DNA of 64,000 nt from Actinomadura luzonensis (GTDB taxonomy: Bacteria > Actinomycetota > Actinomycetes > Streptosporangiales > Streptosporangiaceae), in contig NZ_JAKRKC020000001.1 of NCBI RefSeq assembly GCF_022664455.2, positions 2,051,001-2,115,000 of the forward strand. The letters run 5' to 3'. Shown here in pieces: positions 1 through 9,300 of this stretch; positions within the stretch are counted from its first letter, which is position 1; each line of letters starts with the position of its first letter. Below the pieces are notes generated by a model. That model saw only the letters and a program-made list of their open reading frames with translations, was not told the DNA's origin and did no database searches. A program made the translations under genes and the position numbers.

Positions 1-1324
1 CCTCATAGGCCTCGTACGCTGCGACGATCTTCTCGGCGTGCTGGGGGTCGAGGTAGTTCTGGGCGCGGCCGGCGGTGAACTCGCGGTCGGCGTTGATGAA
101 GAGCACCTTGCCGCGCCGTTCGGCCGGGCGCGGGTCGGTGCCGCGCAGGACGAGGACGCAGGCGGGGATGCCGGTGCCGTAAAAGAGGTTGGGGGCCAGG
201 CCGATGACCGCCTCCAGACGGTCATCCTCGATGATGCCCTCGCGGATGTCCTTCTCCTTGCCGCCACGGAACAGCACGCCGTGGGGCATGACGGTGGCCC
301 CGATGCCGTCGGGGGTCAGCACCGCCAGGACGTGTTGGGCGAACATGAGGTCCGCCTTCTTCCCGGTCTCGGGCGCGTAGCCGTACTTGAAGCGTTCCTT
401 GTGCTTCATGTCGACTGAGGAGTAGTTGAGGGAGAAGGGCGGATTGGTGAGCACCCGGTCGAAGCGCATCAGCTCGCCGCCCTTGAGGTGCCGGGGCTCG
501 GCGAGGGTATCGTCGTTCTCCAGCTGAGCGTTGAGGACGCCATGGAGGATCATGTTCATCTTCGACACCGCCCAGGTGCCGCCGTTGTACTCCTGACCGG
601 CCAGGGTCAGGTCACGCGAGTCGAGGCCGTGCTCGTCGATGTACTCCTTGGCGTGGATGAGCATGCCGCCCGAGCCAGCGCACGGGTCGTAGACGGCCAT
701 GCCCGGCCTGGGCTTGACCAGGCGGACCATCATGCGGACGACACCACGCGGCGTGTAGAACTCGCCGCCCTTCTTACCGGCGGAGTCGGCGAACTGGGCG
801 ATCAGGTATTCGTAGGCCGCGCCGAGCAGGTCGGGAAACTCGAAGTCCTCGTTGCGGAGCCGTACGCGGGAGAAGTGGTCGACGAGCTGCTGCAGCCGCT
901 TGTCGGGGATCGTGGACTGGCCGACCTTACGGGTGAAGTCGATGTGCTCCAGAACGCCTTCGAGGGCGGCGACGTTCTCTTCCTCCAGGGCGCCGAGCGC
1001 CTTGTTGAGCATGTCGCCGACGTTCTTCTTGCGCGACTCGTTCCTGATATGGCTCCAGCGGGCTTCCGGGGGCACGTAGAACTTGTCACCACGGTAGAAG
1101 CCGCGCGCCTCGGCCATCCGTTCGGCTTCCTCGCGGCTCTTGCCTTCGGCCATCCGCTTCTCGACGACCTCGCCGCGGACCACCTCGAACTGGTCGGAGG
1201 CCCGCTTCAGGAAGAGCATCCCGAAGATGTACTCCTTGAACTCCGAGGCGTCCATCTTGCCTCGGAGGATGTCGGCCGCGCCGAACAGGTGCCGCTCAAG
1301 CTGCGGCAACGTCAACTTCGCCAC
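1..1324 (-). CDS. hsdM: Type I restriction-modification DNA methyltransferase subunit HsdM (3' end outside window)
   Basis: This is the N6-adenine methyltransferase subunit of a type I restriction-modification complex, which methylates host DNA together with a specificity subunit. The visible 441 residues contain the HsdM N-terminal helical domain, then the SAM-binding motif DPCAGSGG near residue 210 and the catalytic motif NPPF near residue 292. The start is GTG at 1324, preceded by GAGAAAGG at good spacing. The C-terminus runs off the left edge, so completeness cannot be judged. A half-size HsdS-like gene lies 178 bp upstream on the same strand; hsdR would have to be outside the window. The assignment is firm; activity is inferred from intact motifs. 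Confidence 0.95.
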   Translation of the reverse strand, partial: MAKLTLPQLERHLFGAADILRGKMDASEFKEYIFGMLFLKRASDQFEVVRGEVVEKRMAEGKSREEAERMAEARGFYRGDKFYVPPEARWSHIRNESRKKNVGDMLNKALGALEEENVAALEGVLEHIDFTRKVGQSTIPDKRLQQLVDHFSRVRLRNEDFEFPDLLGAAYEYLIAQFADSAGKKGGEFYTPRGVVRMMVRLVKPRPGMAVYDPCAGSGGMLIHAKEYIDEHGLDSRDLTLAGQEYNGGTWAVSKMNMILHGVLNAQLENDDTLAEPRHLKGGELMRFDRVLTNPPFSLNYSSVDMKHKERFKYGYAPETGKKADLMFAQHVLAVLTPDGIGATVMPHGVLFRGGKEKDIREGIIEDDRLEAVIGLAPNLFYGTGIPACVLVLRGTDPRPAERRGKVLFINADREFTAGRAQNYLDPQHAEKIVAAYEAYE

Positions 1325-1502
1325 GTGGTGGCCTTTCTCAATCGATCGATCTGCGCTGCCTCGATATGGCTCCGCCTCGACGGAGGCTCTCTAGTCTTTC
1401 AACAGCCCGCCGGGTCTCCAGGAACAGCACCATCGCGTTGTCAAGACTCTAGCCAGAAGCCATAGAACCGTCAATAACACTAGATAGAGATGTGTACTCG
1501 GA

Positions 1503-2099
1503 TCACAGTTTAGTGAGCATGTCGTCGAGAAGTGCAGAGCCCAAGCACTCCAGTTTGGCCAAAAGAGCTCGCTGGACCTTTACCTGAGCATCAATCGCGG
1601 TGGCCACCCTCACCGTCGACAGTTGCCGCTGCAGAGAGGGCAAGGCCACCACCTGACGTCGCAGCGTTCCCGCGTGAGCCCAGAGGACAGTCCCTGGAGG
1701 AGCCTGGCCCACGAGATCAGCCAGGACGGAAGGGCGAGAGAGGAACAGCGCCAGGAATGCAGGCAGTACCTGATCAGACCTTGGCCTAAGGCGCAGGCAC
1801 GACGAACTGTAGAGCCATCCGGAGTGCTCTCGCCCAATCACCGCGACTCTTCCGAGTGCTCCTTGACGAACAAAGAGCACATCGTCCTGGCGTAGAGCAA
1901 ATCGAGAGAGCCGAACTGCGTCCTTAGCGGGGAGGCGTCGCAGGCCGTCCGTCTCTACCTCACGAAAGGGAGTGAGGTCAGATGGCGTGAGAACAGGCAC
2001 GCCGTCATCTCCCTCATGAAGGTTCTCCAGTAGTGACCCCGAGGGCCCCACAGTCACCTCGCAGAGCTCTCCAAGGAGGACTTGTTTGAGCTCGGCCAC
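1503..2099 (-). CDS. Half-length HsdS-like specificity protein (single target-recognition domain)
   Basis: The 198-residue protein resembles one half of a type I specificity subunit: a target-recognition domain (about residues 1-165, with phrases such as VPVLTPSDL and DDVLFVRQGALGRVAVI) followed by a short helix ending in LLDDMLTKL, like the spacer helix of HsdS. Normal HsdS proteins have two such units and about 400 residues, so this one would either dimerise or be a relic. The GTG start at 2099 has GAGGAA upstream. It lies upstream of hsdM in the same direction, with 178 bp between them, so an operon is possible but not obvious. Family call is by motif recognition only. Confidence 0.72.
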   Translation of the reverse strand: MAELKQVLLGELCEVTVGPSGSLLENLHEGDDGVPVLTPSDLTPFREVETDGLRRLPAKDAVRLSRFALRQDDVLFVRQGALGRVAVIGREHSGWLYSSSCLRLRPRSDQVLPAFLALFLSRPSVLADLVGQAPPGTVLWAHAGTLRRQVVALPSLQRQLSTVRVATAIDAQVKVQRALLAKLECLGSALLDDMLTKL

Positions 2100-2127
2100 G
2101 TTCCTCGTTCCTTCCTGGCTTCATTGA

Positions 2128-2170
2128 TGTAGGGGCCCAGGCTAGGCGTTGTTCAGCCTGGGCCCCTACA
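2128..2170 (-). terminator. Strong hairpin terminator between small membrane gene and hsdS-like gene
   Basis: A perfect 16-bp inverted repeat (2128-2143 with 2155-2170) encloses an 11-nt loop. It sits just past the stop of the minus-strand small membrane gene at 2175 and before the hsdS-like start, so it most likely ends that transcript. There is no long T-tract, as is common for actinobacterial terminators. Confidence 0.8.
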
Positions 2171-2174
2171 AGGC

Positions 2175-2390
2175 TTAGGCCGTACGTTCCCTGCTCGGGA
2201 GGATGGCCCGCATCGCCGCCTGTGCGCACACACCCACCACAGCCGCCGACGCCGCCAGCATCATCTCCGTGGTGCGCAACACCAGAGACGCGCCCACCAC
2301 AATCAGCGCGAGGACCATGATGACCACGTGGATAATTCTCCTGGTGCGCGACCGGCGCGAGGGCCCATCATGGACCTTGCTACACCTCAT
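2175..2390 (-). CDS. Small two-helix membrane protein, unknown function
   Basis: The 71-residue product has a basic N-terminus (residues 1-18, rich in R) followed by two hydrophobic stretches (about 19-38 and 43-63), so it should sit in the membrane with a cytoplasmic basic tail. The ATG at 2390 has GGAGGGA about 8 nt upstream. It overlaps the end of another possible small gene by 11 nt and is followed at once by a strong hairpin terminator, which supports it being a real transcription unit. I do not recognise a family. Its position beside decayed genes suggests island cargo. Confidence 0.55.
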   Translation of the reverse strand: MRCSKVHDGPSRRSRTRRIIHVVIMVLALIVVGASLVLRTTEMMLAASAAVVGVCAQAAMRAILPSRERTA

Positions 2391-2568
2391 TTAGACTGTC
2401 CCTCCATGCCCCGAACGGGGCTGCCGAGCCGCACCGCCCTCGCGGGCCGCAAACCAAGCAGGGCGGTGCGGCAGGTTGTCCGGGATTGCATGTCGGAGTA
2501 GCGACGCTCGGATCGATGATTCCCACCAACCACCCCATCGCCACCCGATAATCCCCATCTCTCAGCAC
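2380..2568 (-). CDS. Possible small Cys-rich protein, translationally coupled to the next gene
   Basis: The frame encodes 62 residues with four cysteines between residues 27 and 46. Third-position G/C is roughly two thirds, lower than in core genes here but above random. Its stop overlaps the start of the small membrane gene by 11 nt, a layout typical of coupled genes. The true start may be an internal ATG at 2538. No family is recognised and it could still be a chance frame. Confidence 0.35.
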   Translation of the reverse strand: MLRDGDYRVAMGWLVGIIDPSVATPTCNPGQPAAPPCLVCGPRGRCGSAAPFGAWRDSLNEV

Positions 2569-2578
2569 ACACTAACTA

Positions 2579-2596
2579 TGCGTATGGAGATACGCA
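2579..2596. promoter_or_regulatory. Candidate repressor operator (palindrome TGCGTAT-N4-ATACGCA)
   Basis: Two perfect 7-bp arms are separated by GGAG, within the divergent gap between the minus-strand small genes and the plus-strand kinase remnant. The form resembles operators of GntR- or TetR-type repressors. On the minus strand TTGCGT (2592-2597) and TAGTGT (2569-2574) lie 17 bp apart, so a repressor here would cover that candidate promoter. No regulator gene of either class remains nearby. Confidence 0.45.
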
Positions 2597-2611
2597 ATCC
2601 CTAACGAAGAG

Positions 2612-3151
2612 GTGATGGCACCTCGAACCTCCCCGCGCCAGAAAGGTCGCGAATTACGACAAGGCCATCCGGGCAGGTCGCACTACTCCGGCAGCCTCTC
2701 CCGGTGTCCGACTGCCCAGCGTCTCAATGCTGCCGAAGGGCGGGAGGCCGGCGGTTCGCAACCGCGTGGTGATCAACGCCGGCGTCCACGACGGCAGGCC
2801 GTACATCGTCAGCGAGTACGTTCAGGGGCCCTCGCTCGACCAGCTCGTCCGTCGCGAGGGCCCGCGTTCTCCTGACAGCCTGGTTCGGCTCGCCATCGCC
2901 ACAGCCGCTGCCCTCAACGGGATCCACCAGGCTGGCATCGTCCACCGGGACTTCAAGCCAGCCAACGTCCTGCTCGCTCCCGACGGCCCGCGGGCTCGAC
3001 GATGTACTTCGCGGCGACCGGCCTCCCGGCCTTCGACGGCCCATCCGTCTGGGCCGTCGAGAACCAGTTCATCAACTCCGACCCGGACCTTCGCATGGTT
3101 CCCCCGCCTCTTCGCGAGCTCGTCCAGCAGACCATGCGCAAGGCCGCATGA
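2612..3151 (+). pseudogene. Serine/threonine protein kinase remnant
   Basis: The first frame (about 2727-2996) reads like the middle of a bacterial Hanks-type kinase: PYIVSEYVQGPSLDQLV of the hinge region and then the catalytic loop HRDFKPANVLL. Immediately afterwards the DFG loop and activation segment are missing, and the reading continues in another frame at 3002 with MYFAATGLPAF and ends LRELVQQTMRKAA, matching the C-lobe. The glycine-rich loop and catalytic Lys are not visible at the N-terminus. Loss of about 60 residues plus a frameshift means it cannot be an active kinase. Confidence 0.8.
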
Positions 3152-3200
3152 ACGCCCACCGGCATTACAACTACTCCTACTGCTGTCACGATAGAAGTGC

Positions 3201-3229
3201 TTGCATACTGAGTTCACAGGCTCTATTCT
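3201..3229 (+). promoter_or_regulatory. Candidate sigma-70-type promoter for the NYN operon
   Basis: TTGCAT (3201-3206) and TATTCT (3224-3229) are separated by 17 bp, the ideal spacing. Transcription would begin near 3236, about 20 nt before the ATG at 3257 and upstream of its ribosome site AAGGGAG. This is a match by inspection only. Confidence 0.55.
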
Positions 3230-3256
3230 TCTTGAACGAGGTGCAAGGGAGCTGTG

Positions 3257-3709
3257 ATGCGTACTCTGCGAGCAGGACGAGCCATCCACTTACTGGACAT
3301 CGAGAACCTGGCTGCATCGCCGTCGCCCACCGCGACGGAGATCGCCGACACCATGTCGGATTACCTGTGCCGGGTGCCGGTCGGCGCCCTGGACCAGTTC
3401 GTCGTCGGGGTCAACCCGCGATCGCTGGCCGAGGTGGGCCGAGTGATCCACGGCGCTCAGATCCTCACCCGGTCCGGACGGGACGGCGCCGACAGCGTGC
3501 TCGCCGAGATGGCCGTCAACGACCGGATCGACCTCCGGTTCGAGCGGGTGGTCATCGGCTCCGGCGACGGCTACTTCGCAGACCTCGCCGCCTGGCTGAC
3601 CGCTCACAACGTGCGGGTCACAGTGGTTTCCCGCACCGGCCTGCTCAGCTGGCGCCTCTACGTCGCGGTCCGCGACATCACTTACCTTGACGCGGCGCTG
3701 GCCGCCTGA
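3257..3709 (+). CDS. NYN-domain (PIN-like) putative ribonuclease
   Basis: The 150-residue protein fits the compact NYN fold, a metal-dependent RNase family related to PIN domains. Visible acidic positions are DIENL near residue 14, DGADSVLAEMAV near 77, and the hallmark SGDGYFADLAAWL near 100, followed by VRVTVVSR. ATG at 3257 is preferred over the adjacent GTG at 3254 because AAGGGAG lies 5 nt before it. It is first in a tight three-gene operon (16 nt to the next start, then an ATGA overlap). RNA cleavage is inferred from the family; the target is unknown. Its place in a defence-rich island suggests an RNA-targeting or toxin-like role, not proven. Confidence 0.85.
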   Translation: MRTLRAGRAIHLLDIENLAASPSPTATEIADTMSDYLCRVPVGALDQFVVGVNPRSLAEVGRVIHGAQILTRSGRDGADSVLAEMAVNDRIDLRFERVVIGSGDGYFADLAAWLTAHNVRVTVVSRTGLLSWRLYVAVRDITYLDAALAA

Positions 3710-3725
3710 TTCCAGGGGAAGCCCC

Positions 3726-4175
3726 ATGACCCACCAGCCCCCCATGCCACCTCCTGCGCGTCGCGGGTTCTCCGGCCCCGCGGTCGCACTGATCGCCGTT
3801 CTCGCCTTGGGCGCGGGTTGTGTCGGTGGCGTGGCCGTAGGAAGTGTCGGCAACACGCCGACTACGACCACGTCCCCCACCAAGACCGCCGCCGCGGAGG
3901 CACTGCAGGACACTTCTCTTCCTCCCGCCGAAGAAGAGAAGGGCCGACTGGTGAAGCTGCCCGACTTCAAGGGGCAGAACGCCGCGATCGCCCGTCAGTG
4001 GCTGGTGGACCGGGGATGGAACGAGTTCAGCGACATCAAGCTCGGCTCGCAGGATCAATACGACACGATGGTTCTCCTGCCGGAGAACTGGACGGTGACC
4101 AAGCAGTCCCACAAGGCCGGCACCAAGGTCAAGATCGGCACCACCATCGTGCTCACCTGTACGAAGGCGTCCTGA
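3726..4175 (+). CDS. Membrane-anchored protein with PASTA-like extracellular domain
   Basis: The 149-residue protein has a short Pro-rich N-terminus, one membrane segment (about residues 17-43), a Thr-rich linker, and a C-terminal domain from about residue 73 that begins VKLPDFKGQNAAIARQWL and ends VKIGTTIVLTCTKAS. That layout (a valine/proline start, NAA..WL helix, then closing strands) resembles a PASTA domain, which senses peptidoglycan or lipid II in Ser/Thr kinases. AGGGGAAG precedes the ATG at 3726. It follows the NYN gene by 16 nt and overlaps the next gene, so the three are probably co-expressed. A link to the eroded kinase upstream is only speculation. Confidence 0.7.
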   Translation: MTHQPPMPPPARRGFSGPAVALIAVLALGAGCVGGVAVGSVGNTPTTTTSPTKTAAAEALQDTSLPPAEEEKGRLVKLPDFKGQNAAIARQWLVDRGWNEFSDIKLGSQDQYDTMVLLPENWTVTKQSHKAGTKVKIGTTIVLTCTKAS

Positions 4176-4612
4176 TGGCCGCGCTCATCCTCAACCGACA
4201 AAGGCTCCTCGCCAGTCGGGATGCCCTCGACTGGGCGGCCGCCGGCCTGCCGTACATCGGCGCACTACTGGTCGAGCTGGAAGACGAGTCCTGGTACGTC
4301 CAGGTAGCGAAGATTGCCGGGGCAGAGCACTACTTGATGGAGCATCGAGCGGGAGAGGCCAGGCGGCACGTATGGGCCATCGCCCACTCTCGCGCTGACC
4401 TGGTCCGTGCGCTGCTCGGCTTCGCACAACGCGATGAGACATGGATGACCGGATTCCAGTGGGAGGCGCTGGAGTTCGATGAACAGACGCGCTATGTACG
4501 GCTACCGCCGCATCATCCCATGTCATCCAGGTCTGGGCTGATCATCGACGGTTTCGACGGCCCGTCCACAGTGTCGGACGACGAGCACGACGCTCTGCGC
4601 AACGAATTCTGA
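4175..4612 (+). CDS. Conserved-looking hypothetical protein, last gene of NYN operon
   Basis: The 145-residue product starts at an ATG overlapping the preceding stop (ATGA), so it is translationally coupled. It is soluble, has many Trp and acidic residues, and no signal peptide or membrane segment. Third-position G/C is high throughout, supporting coding. I do not recognise a domain. Its fixed place behind the NYN nuclease and the PASTA-like protein suggests a shared task. Confidence 0.75.
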   Translation: MAALILNRQRLLASRDALDWAAAGLPYIGALLVELEDESWYVQVAKIAGAEHYLMEHRAGEARRHVWAIAHSRADLVRALLGFAQRDETWMTGFQWEALEFDEQTRYVRLPPHHPMSSRSGLIIDGFDGPSTVSDDEHDALRNEF

Positions 4613-4776
4613 TGCGAACATCCGTCCTTGGACGGCACGCGCACCACGTTGCGGCTGCCGCGCTCGTGTGGGCCATCGCAATTCACGGGCACGCTGTCGC
4701 ACAGGCCGGGTGACGATGCGTCAGCTGGACACTACGCCGGCCCGGTAACACCCAAGCGGTCAGAGCCGGACTGCGA

Positions 4777-4975
4777 GATCGGGATCGATGAGATCCGTCG
4801 CGGCCAACCCTGTTGGCAGCACCACCCGGGAATCGGCATCTACCGCCTGATCGCCGACCGGGGACACGTCGGCCTTCATCGACCTATCCGACGGACAGGG
4901 GATTCTCCGTCAGGTCGAGGGCCGCGACTCGCGCCTGGTGGCCATCACCACGGCAGGACCAGGACCTCATATTTC
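4777..4975 (+). pseudogene. ISL3-family transposase fragment
   Basis: The translation IGIDEIRRGQPCWQ followed by IYRLIADR matches the region around the first catalytic Asp of actinobacterial ISL3 transposases (typically GIDE.RRG.PRW and then a ..ADRWHTGFVD stretch). At about 4857 the frame shifts and continues as TSAFIDLSDGQGILRQVEGR, the next conserved part. Both ends of the gene are absent. The whole 4613-5090 gap therefore holds only this dead fragment; no terminal inverted repeats were evident. Confidence 0.7.
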
Positions 4976-5090
4976 AGGTAGTCACGCCTCATTGGAACGT
5001 AACCATCAATATCCCCTATCGCCCCACCACCACCTTACGCACACGTCATCATCAATCATCAAAGGATCAACCGGTTCCAGAGGAGAACGC

Positions 5091-6326
5091 GTGAAACTGA
5101 TCCACGCCGCCGACCTTCACATCGACAGCCCGCTTCGCGGCCTGTCGATGTATGAGGGCGCACCGGCCGAGGAACTGCGCACCGCCTCTCGGCGGGCGTT
5201 GGAGAACCTCGTCCAGCTTGCGATCTCGGAGTCGGTCGACGCTGTCCTCCTCGCCGGCGACATCTATGACGGCGACTGGCCTGACTTCCAGACCGGGCTG
5301 TTCTTCGGCAAGCAGATGTCACTGCTGCGTGCGCAGGGCATCGCCGTCTACCTCGTTTCAGGGAACCACGACGCGCAGAACAAGATGACCCGGCGGTTGC
5401 CGCTGCCGGACAACGTGCGCATGCTCGACGTCGAAGAGCCGGAGACCGTACGCGACGAGAAGGTCGGGCTGGCGGTGCACGGGCAGGGTTTCCCTCGTTG
5501 GGACATCACCGACAACCTCGCCCTCGGTTACCCCCCTCCTTGCCGGGACCTCTTCAACGTCGGGCTCCTGCACACCGCGCTGAATGGTCGCGACGGCCAC
5601 AACAAGTACGCCCCCTGCACAGTGGATCACCTCATGGGGAAGGGATACGACTACTGGGCGCTTGGCCACGTACACAACCGGGAAGTCGTCCAGGAGGACC
5701 CGTGGATCGTCTTCCCCGGTAACATCCAGGGCCGCCACGCCCGCGAGACGGGCCCGAAGGGGTGCACCCTGGTCACGGTGGGCGACGACCTCCGCGTCCG
5801 CTCGGCCGTCCATCATGACCTGGACGTGGCGCGCTGGGAGCATCTGCGCATCGACGTCTCCAGGGCCGGAGACCTCGATGCCGTCGCGGATCTGGTGCAG
5901 GTCCGACTCAAAAGCTTGCCCTCCGGCAAGCTCCAAGCCGTACGGGTCAGTCTTGTCGGCCGCAGCAGCGCTCACCTCCGGCTGTGGAACGGACGGCACC
6001 AGTTCGTCAACGAGGTCCGTTCGATCGCCAACGACCTCGGCGATCTGTGGGTGGAAAAGGTGCGCATCGAGACCCGGCTGCCAGAGACGCCCGGCGAAGG
6101 CACCATAGGACTGCTCGCCGATCTCCGGCGTACGGCGGCGGCGCTCCGCTCAGACACCGCCGCGCTGCACCGGCTGGTCACCGAAGACCCTCTCTACCCT
6201 CAGCTGCCTCTGGATGTGCACAACGAGGACCGAATCCGTCCCGATGACCCGGACTGGCTGCAGCGCCTCGGCGACGACGCCATCGATCTGCTGGAATCCA
6301 TGCTCACGGAGGGACGGACCCGATGA
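5091..6326 (+). CDS. SbcD/Mre11-like metallophosphoesterase DNA nuclease
   Basis: The 411-residue protein carries the calcineurin-type nuclease motifs in order: DLHIDSP (residues 8-14), GDIYDGDW (about 57-64), GNHD (about 92), a His in LLHTALNG (about 162) and GHVHNREV (about 193). These bind the two metal ions in SbcD/Mre11 and YhaO exonucleases. GTG at 5091 is chosen because AGGAGA lies just upstream. The next gene, a YhaN/SbcC-like ATPase, overlaps the stop by 4 nt (ATGA), as expected for a nuclease-ATPase complex that trims DNA ends. It may be a chromosomal repair type, but its island setting suggests defence. Confidence 0.92.
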   Translation: MKLIHAADLHIDSPLRGLSMYEGAPAEELRTASRRALENLVQLAISESVDAVLLAGDIYDGDWPDFQTGLFFGKQMSLLRAQGIAVYLVSGNHDAQNKMTRRLPLPDNVRMLDVEEPETVRDEKVGLAVHGQGFPRWDITDNLALGYPPPCRDLFNVGLLHTALNGRDGHNKYAPCTVDHLMGKGYDYWALGHVHNREVVQEDPWIVFPGNIQGRHARETGPKGCTLVTVGDDLRVRSAVHHDLDVARWEHLRIDVSRAGDLDAVADLVQVRLKSLPSGKLQAVRVSLVGRSSAHLRLWNGRHQFVNEVRSIANDLGDLWVEKVRIETRLPETPGEGTIGLLADLRRTAAALRSDTAALHRLVTEDPLYPQLPLDVHNEDRIRPDDPDWLQRLGDDAIDLLESMLTEGRTR

Positions 6327-9300
6327 GAGTCGACCGGCTGGACCTGATCGCGTTCGGCCCCTTCAGCGGGATGGTGCTGGATCTGTCGGCACCTGGCATC
6401 CACGTGATCGCCGGACCGAACGAGGCCGGCAAGTCGACCGCGTTGCACGCGCTCGACCAGCTCTTCTACGGGATCGATGAACGATCGCGCTACGACTTCG
6501 TCCATGACAAGGCCGCGCTACGGCTCGGCGCGCTGGTGCGAGGCGCAGAGGGCCACGCGTTGGAGTTCATCAGAGTCAAGGCGCGCAAGACGCCGCTCCG
6601 CCGCATCGACGGAGAGCCGCTGGACCAGTCGGTGCTGAACACCATGCTGGGAGGCATCGATCGGTCGACCTTCACGTCAGTGTTCGCCCTGGGTAGTGGC
6701 GAACTGCGGCGGGGAGGCGAGGCGCTGGCCAGCGGAGGCGGAGACTTCAAACAGGCACTGGCCGCCACTCGGTCGGGAGGCCGCCTGTCCGACGCGCTGC
6801 GTACGATCGAGGAACGTCTGGGCGATCTGTACAAGCGGCGGGGCCATAACCCCCGGATCAACGTGCTCCTCACCGAGTTGAAGGAGGCGCAGAGCCGCGT
6901 CCGTGCGGCGACGCTCCGCCCGCAGGAGTACCTCGACAGGCAGCAGGAGGTCAAGGACGCCGAGCAGGCCCTCATGACGCTCACCAGGGAACTGGAGCAG
7001 TTCAGGAGCGAGCGATCCCGTGTGGAGCGGCTTGTCCAGGCGGTCCCAGCACTCAACCGACGAGCCACCCTGCTGGCCGACCTCATGACTCTGGAAGCCG
7101 GCGGGACGATCGCCCCGCCGGAGGTCGCCGTACGCCTTCCCCAGTTGCGAGAGGACCTGCGGCTGGCGGAGAGCAAGCTGGCTGACGCGCAGCGGCGCCT
7201 CGACGACGTCGTGGGCGAGCTGAACCAACTGGTGGTCGACGACGACCTCCTCGCAGCGCAAGATTCCATCGACATCCTCTACCAGGACCGCAAGGCGGTT
7301 CTGGCTGCAGCCGAACGGCTCACGAGCTCCTCCGACACTGTCAAAGACCTCCGCGACCAGGCGCTCTCCACCCTCACCCAGGTCCATGTGGACGCGACGC
7401 TGGACGACACCAGCCTCTACAAGGTGCCCAAGTCGATGCAGAAGCGCATCCAGGACCTGCACGACCAGCGCACCGCCATCGAAGCGGCTCTGACGCGAGA
7501 TCGTAAGGCGGTGGACCAGCGCCGGCGTAGCCTGGAGACGGTGGAGAAGCGGCTCAGCAAGCTCGCCAGGCTCGAGGAAACGAAGCCTCTCCACGCCGCG
7601 CTCAACGCCGTCCCCCACGACCTGCTCACCCGCCTGGCCACTGCCGACGAAGACGTCCGACGCCTGGACGGCACCATAGAGCGGCTCCTACTGGAGCTGC
7701 GGATCCCGGCACAGCAGGTCGACGGGATGGCCGTGCCCACCCGGACCGAGATCGACGAGCACGTCGAGGCCCGCAAGGACTTGAAGCGGGAGGGACGCGA
7801 GCTGGCCAAGCAGCGGAAGGCGCTGATCACCGGCCTGGAGGAAAAGCGTCTCAACCTGGCAACCCTGCTGAGCGGTGACCCGCCCCCCACGGAGGCAGAG
7901 CTCGGGGAGGCCAGGAGCGTCCGGCACGAGCTCTGGCTCGTGATCCGCGACGGGCAGCACGACCGGGCTGGGGATTTCGAGCTGGCCATCGAGCGCGCCG
8001 ATCATCTCGCCGACCGGATGCGCCGAGACGCGTCTCGCATCGCCGACCGCTACCGGTTGGAGCTCGAGATCGGCAATGACGAGAAGGCGCTCATCGCGCT
8101 TGACGAGGAGCAGGCTTCCCAGGACGACCGGGCTGACCACTTGGACGCGGAGTGGGACCGCCTGTGGGAAAGGTTCCCTTGCCCTGGCCCTGCCCCCAAG
8201 TCCGGCGCTGCCATGTCCATATTGGACAGTGTCGACAGACTCCAAGGGAGCCTCGGGGAGCTGGGTGACGCCCGAGCCCGTCTCTCCTCCTTGCGGGAGC
8301 AGGCCGCCCTGCACATCACACGGCTCCGTGACATCCTGCGATCGCCGGAAGAAGTTCCGTCCCTGGGCGCTGAGAATGCCTTGGCAGAGCTTCCAGAACT
8401 GCGCGAGGTTGCCGAGCAGCGGCTGGCCCAGCAGGACGAGCTGGCACGTACGCACGATACATGTGAAGCTCAGCTTCTTGCGGCGCGCGAGGAGCTGGCT
8501 GCCGCTGAAGCCGAAGTCACCGAACACGAACGGAACCTGGCCGGCTGGGAGACCACCTGGCACAAGCTGCTCGAACAGGCGAAACTACCCACAGGTCGGG
8601 ACACTGCCACCGCCCTCACCGATCTGGAGCGGCTCGGGCAAGTCGCCACATGGGTGTCGGAGGCGGCCAAGAACGAGCGTGACTCCGAGAAGGCCGCCAC
8701 CACACTTGAGCAGTTCCACTCACTGCTGGCCACCACCGCCGCCGCCTGCGGTCGTGCGATGCCAGCTGACGAGATCGAACGCCACCAGTTTGTCGGGATT
8801 CTTTACCGGGAGGCCGAGAAGAACCGTTCCGCTGCGGAGCGGCGAGTCGTTCTTCTCAGCGATCAGGCCGACCTGAGTGCAACGGCCCGTGACCTTGAAG
8901 AGGCTCTTCGGGACCTGCGTACCGAACTCGCGCAGCTCTGCGAAAGGGCAGGGGTGGACGATATCGACGCCCTGAGGGAAGCCGTACGGCGGAGTGAGTC
9001 CCACACGAGGCTCAAGGGGGCACTCGCGGAGGTCACGGCGGCGCTTCCCGCCGACGCGGAAACGCTCGTGGCGGAGATTCCCGAGACCGACGAGGACCTG
9101 CTCAAGGCTCGGCTTCTCACCCTCACCGAACGCGTCATCGACCTCGATGACCAACGGACCCACCAGTCACAACTTCTCGGCGAGAAGAAGACGGAGTTCG
9201 CCCGCTTCGATGGTTCCTCCGCCGCCACACGGGCAGCCGCGAGTGTGGAGACCACCGCGGCCGCGCTTCTGGAGGAAAGTGAGGAGTACCTTCGCCTGCA

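Noticed and set aside
1325..1502. Short hairpin (CTCCG...CGGAG near 1370) between hsdS-like gene and hsdM
   Set aside because: The stem is only 5 bp with no T-run, so a terminator or attenuator cannot be supported.
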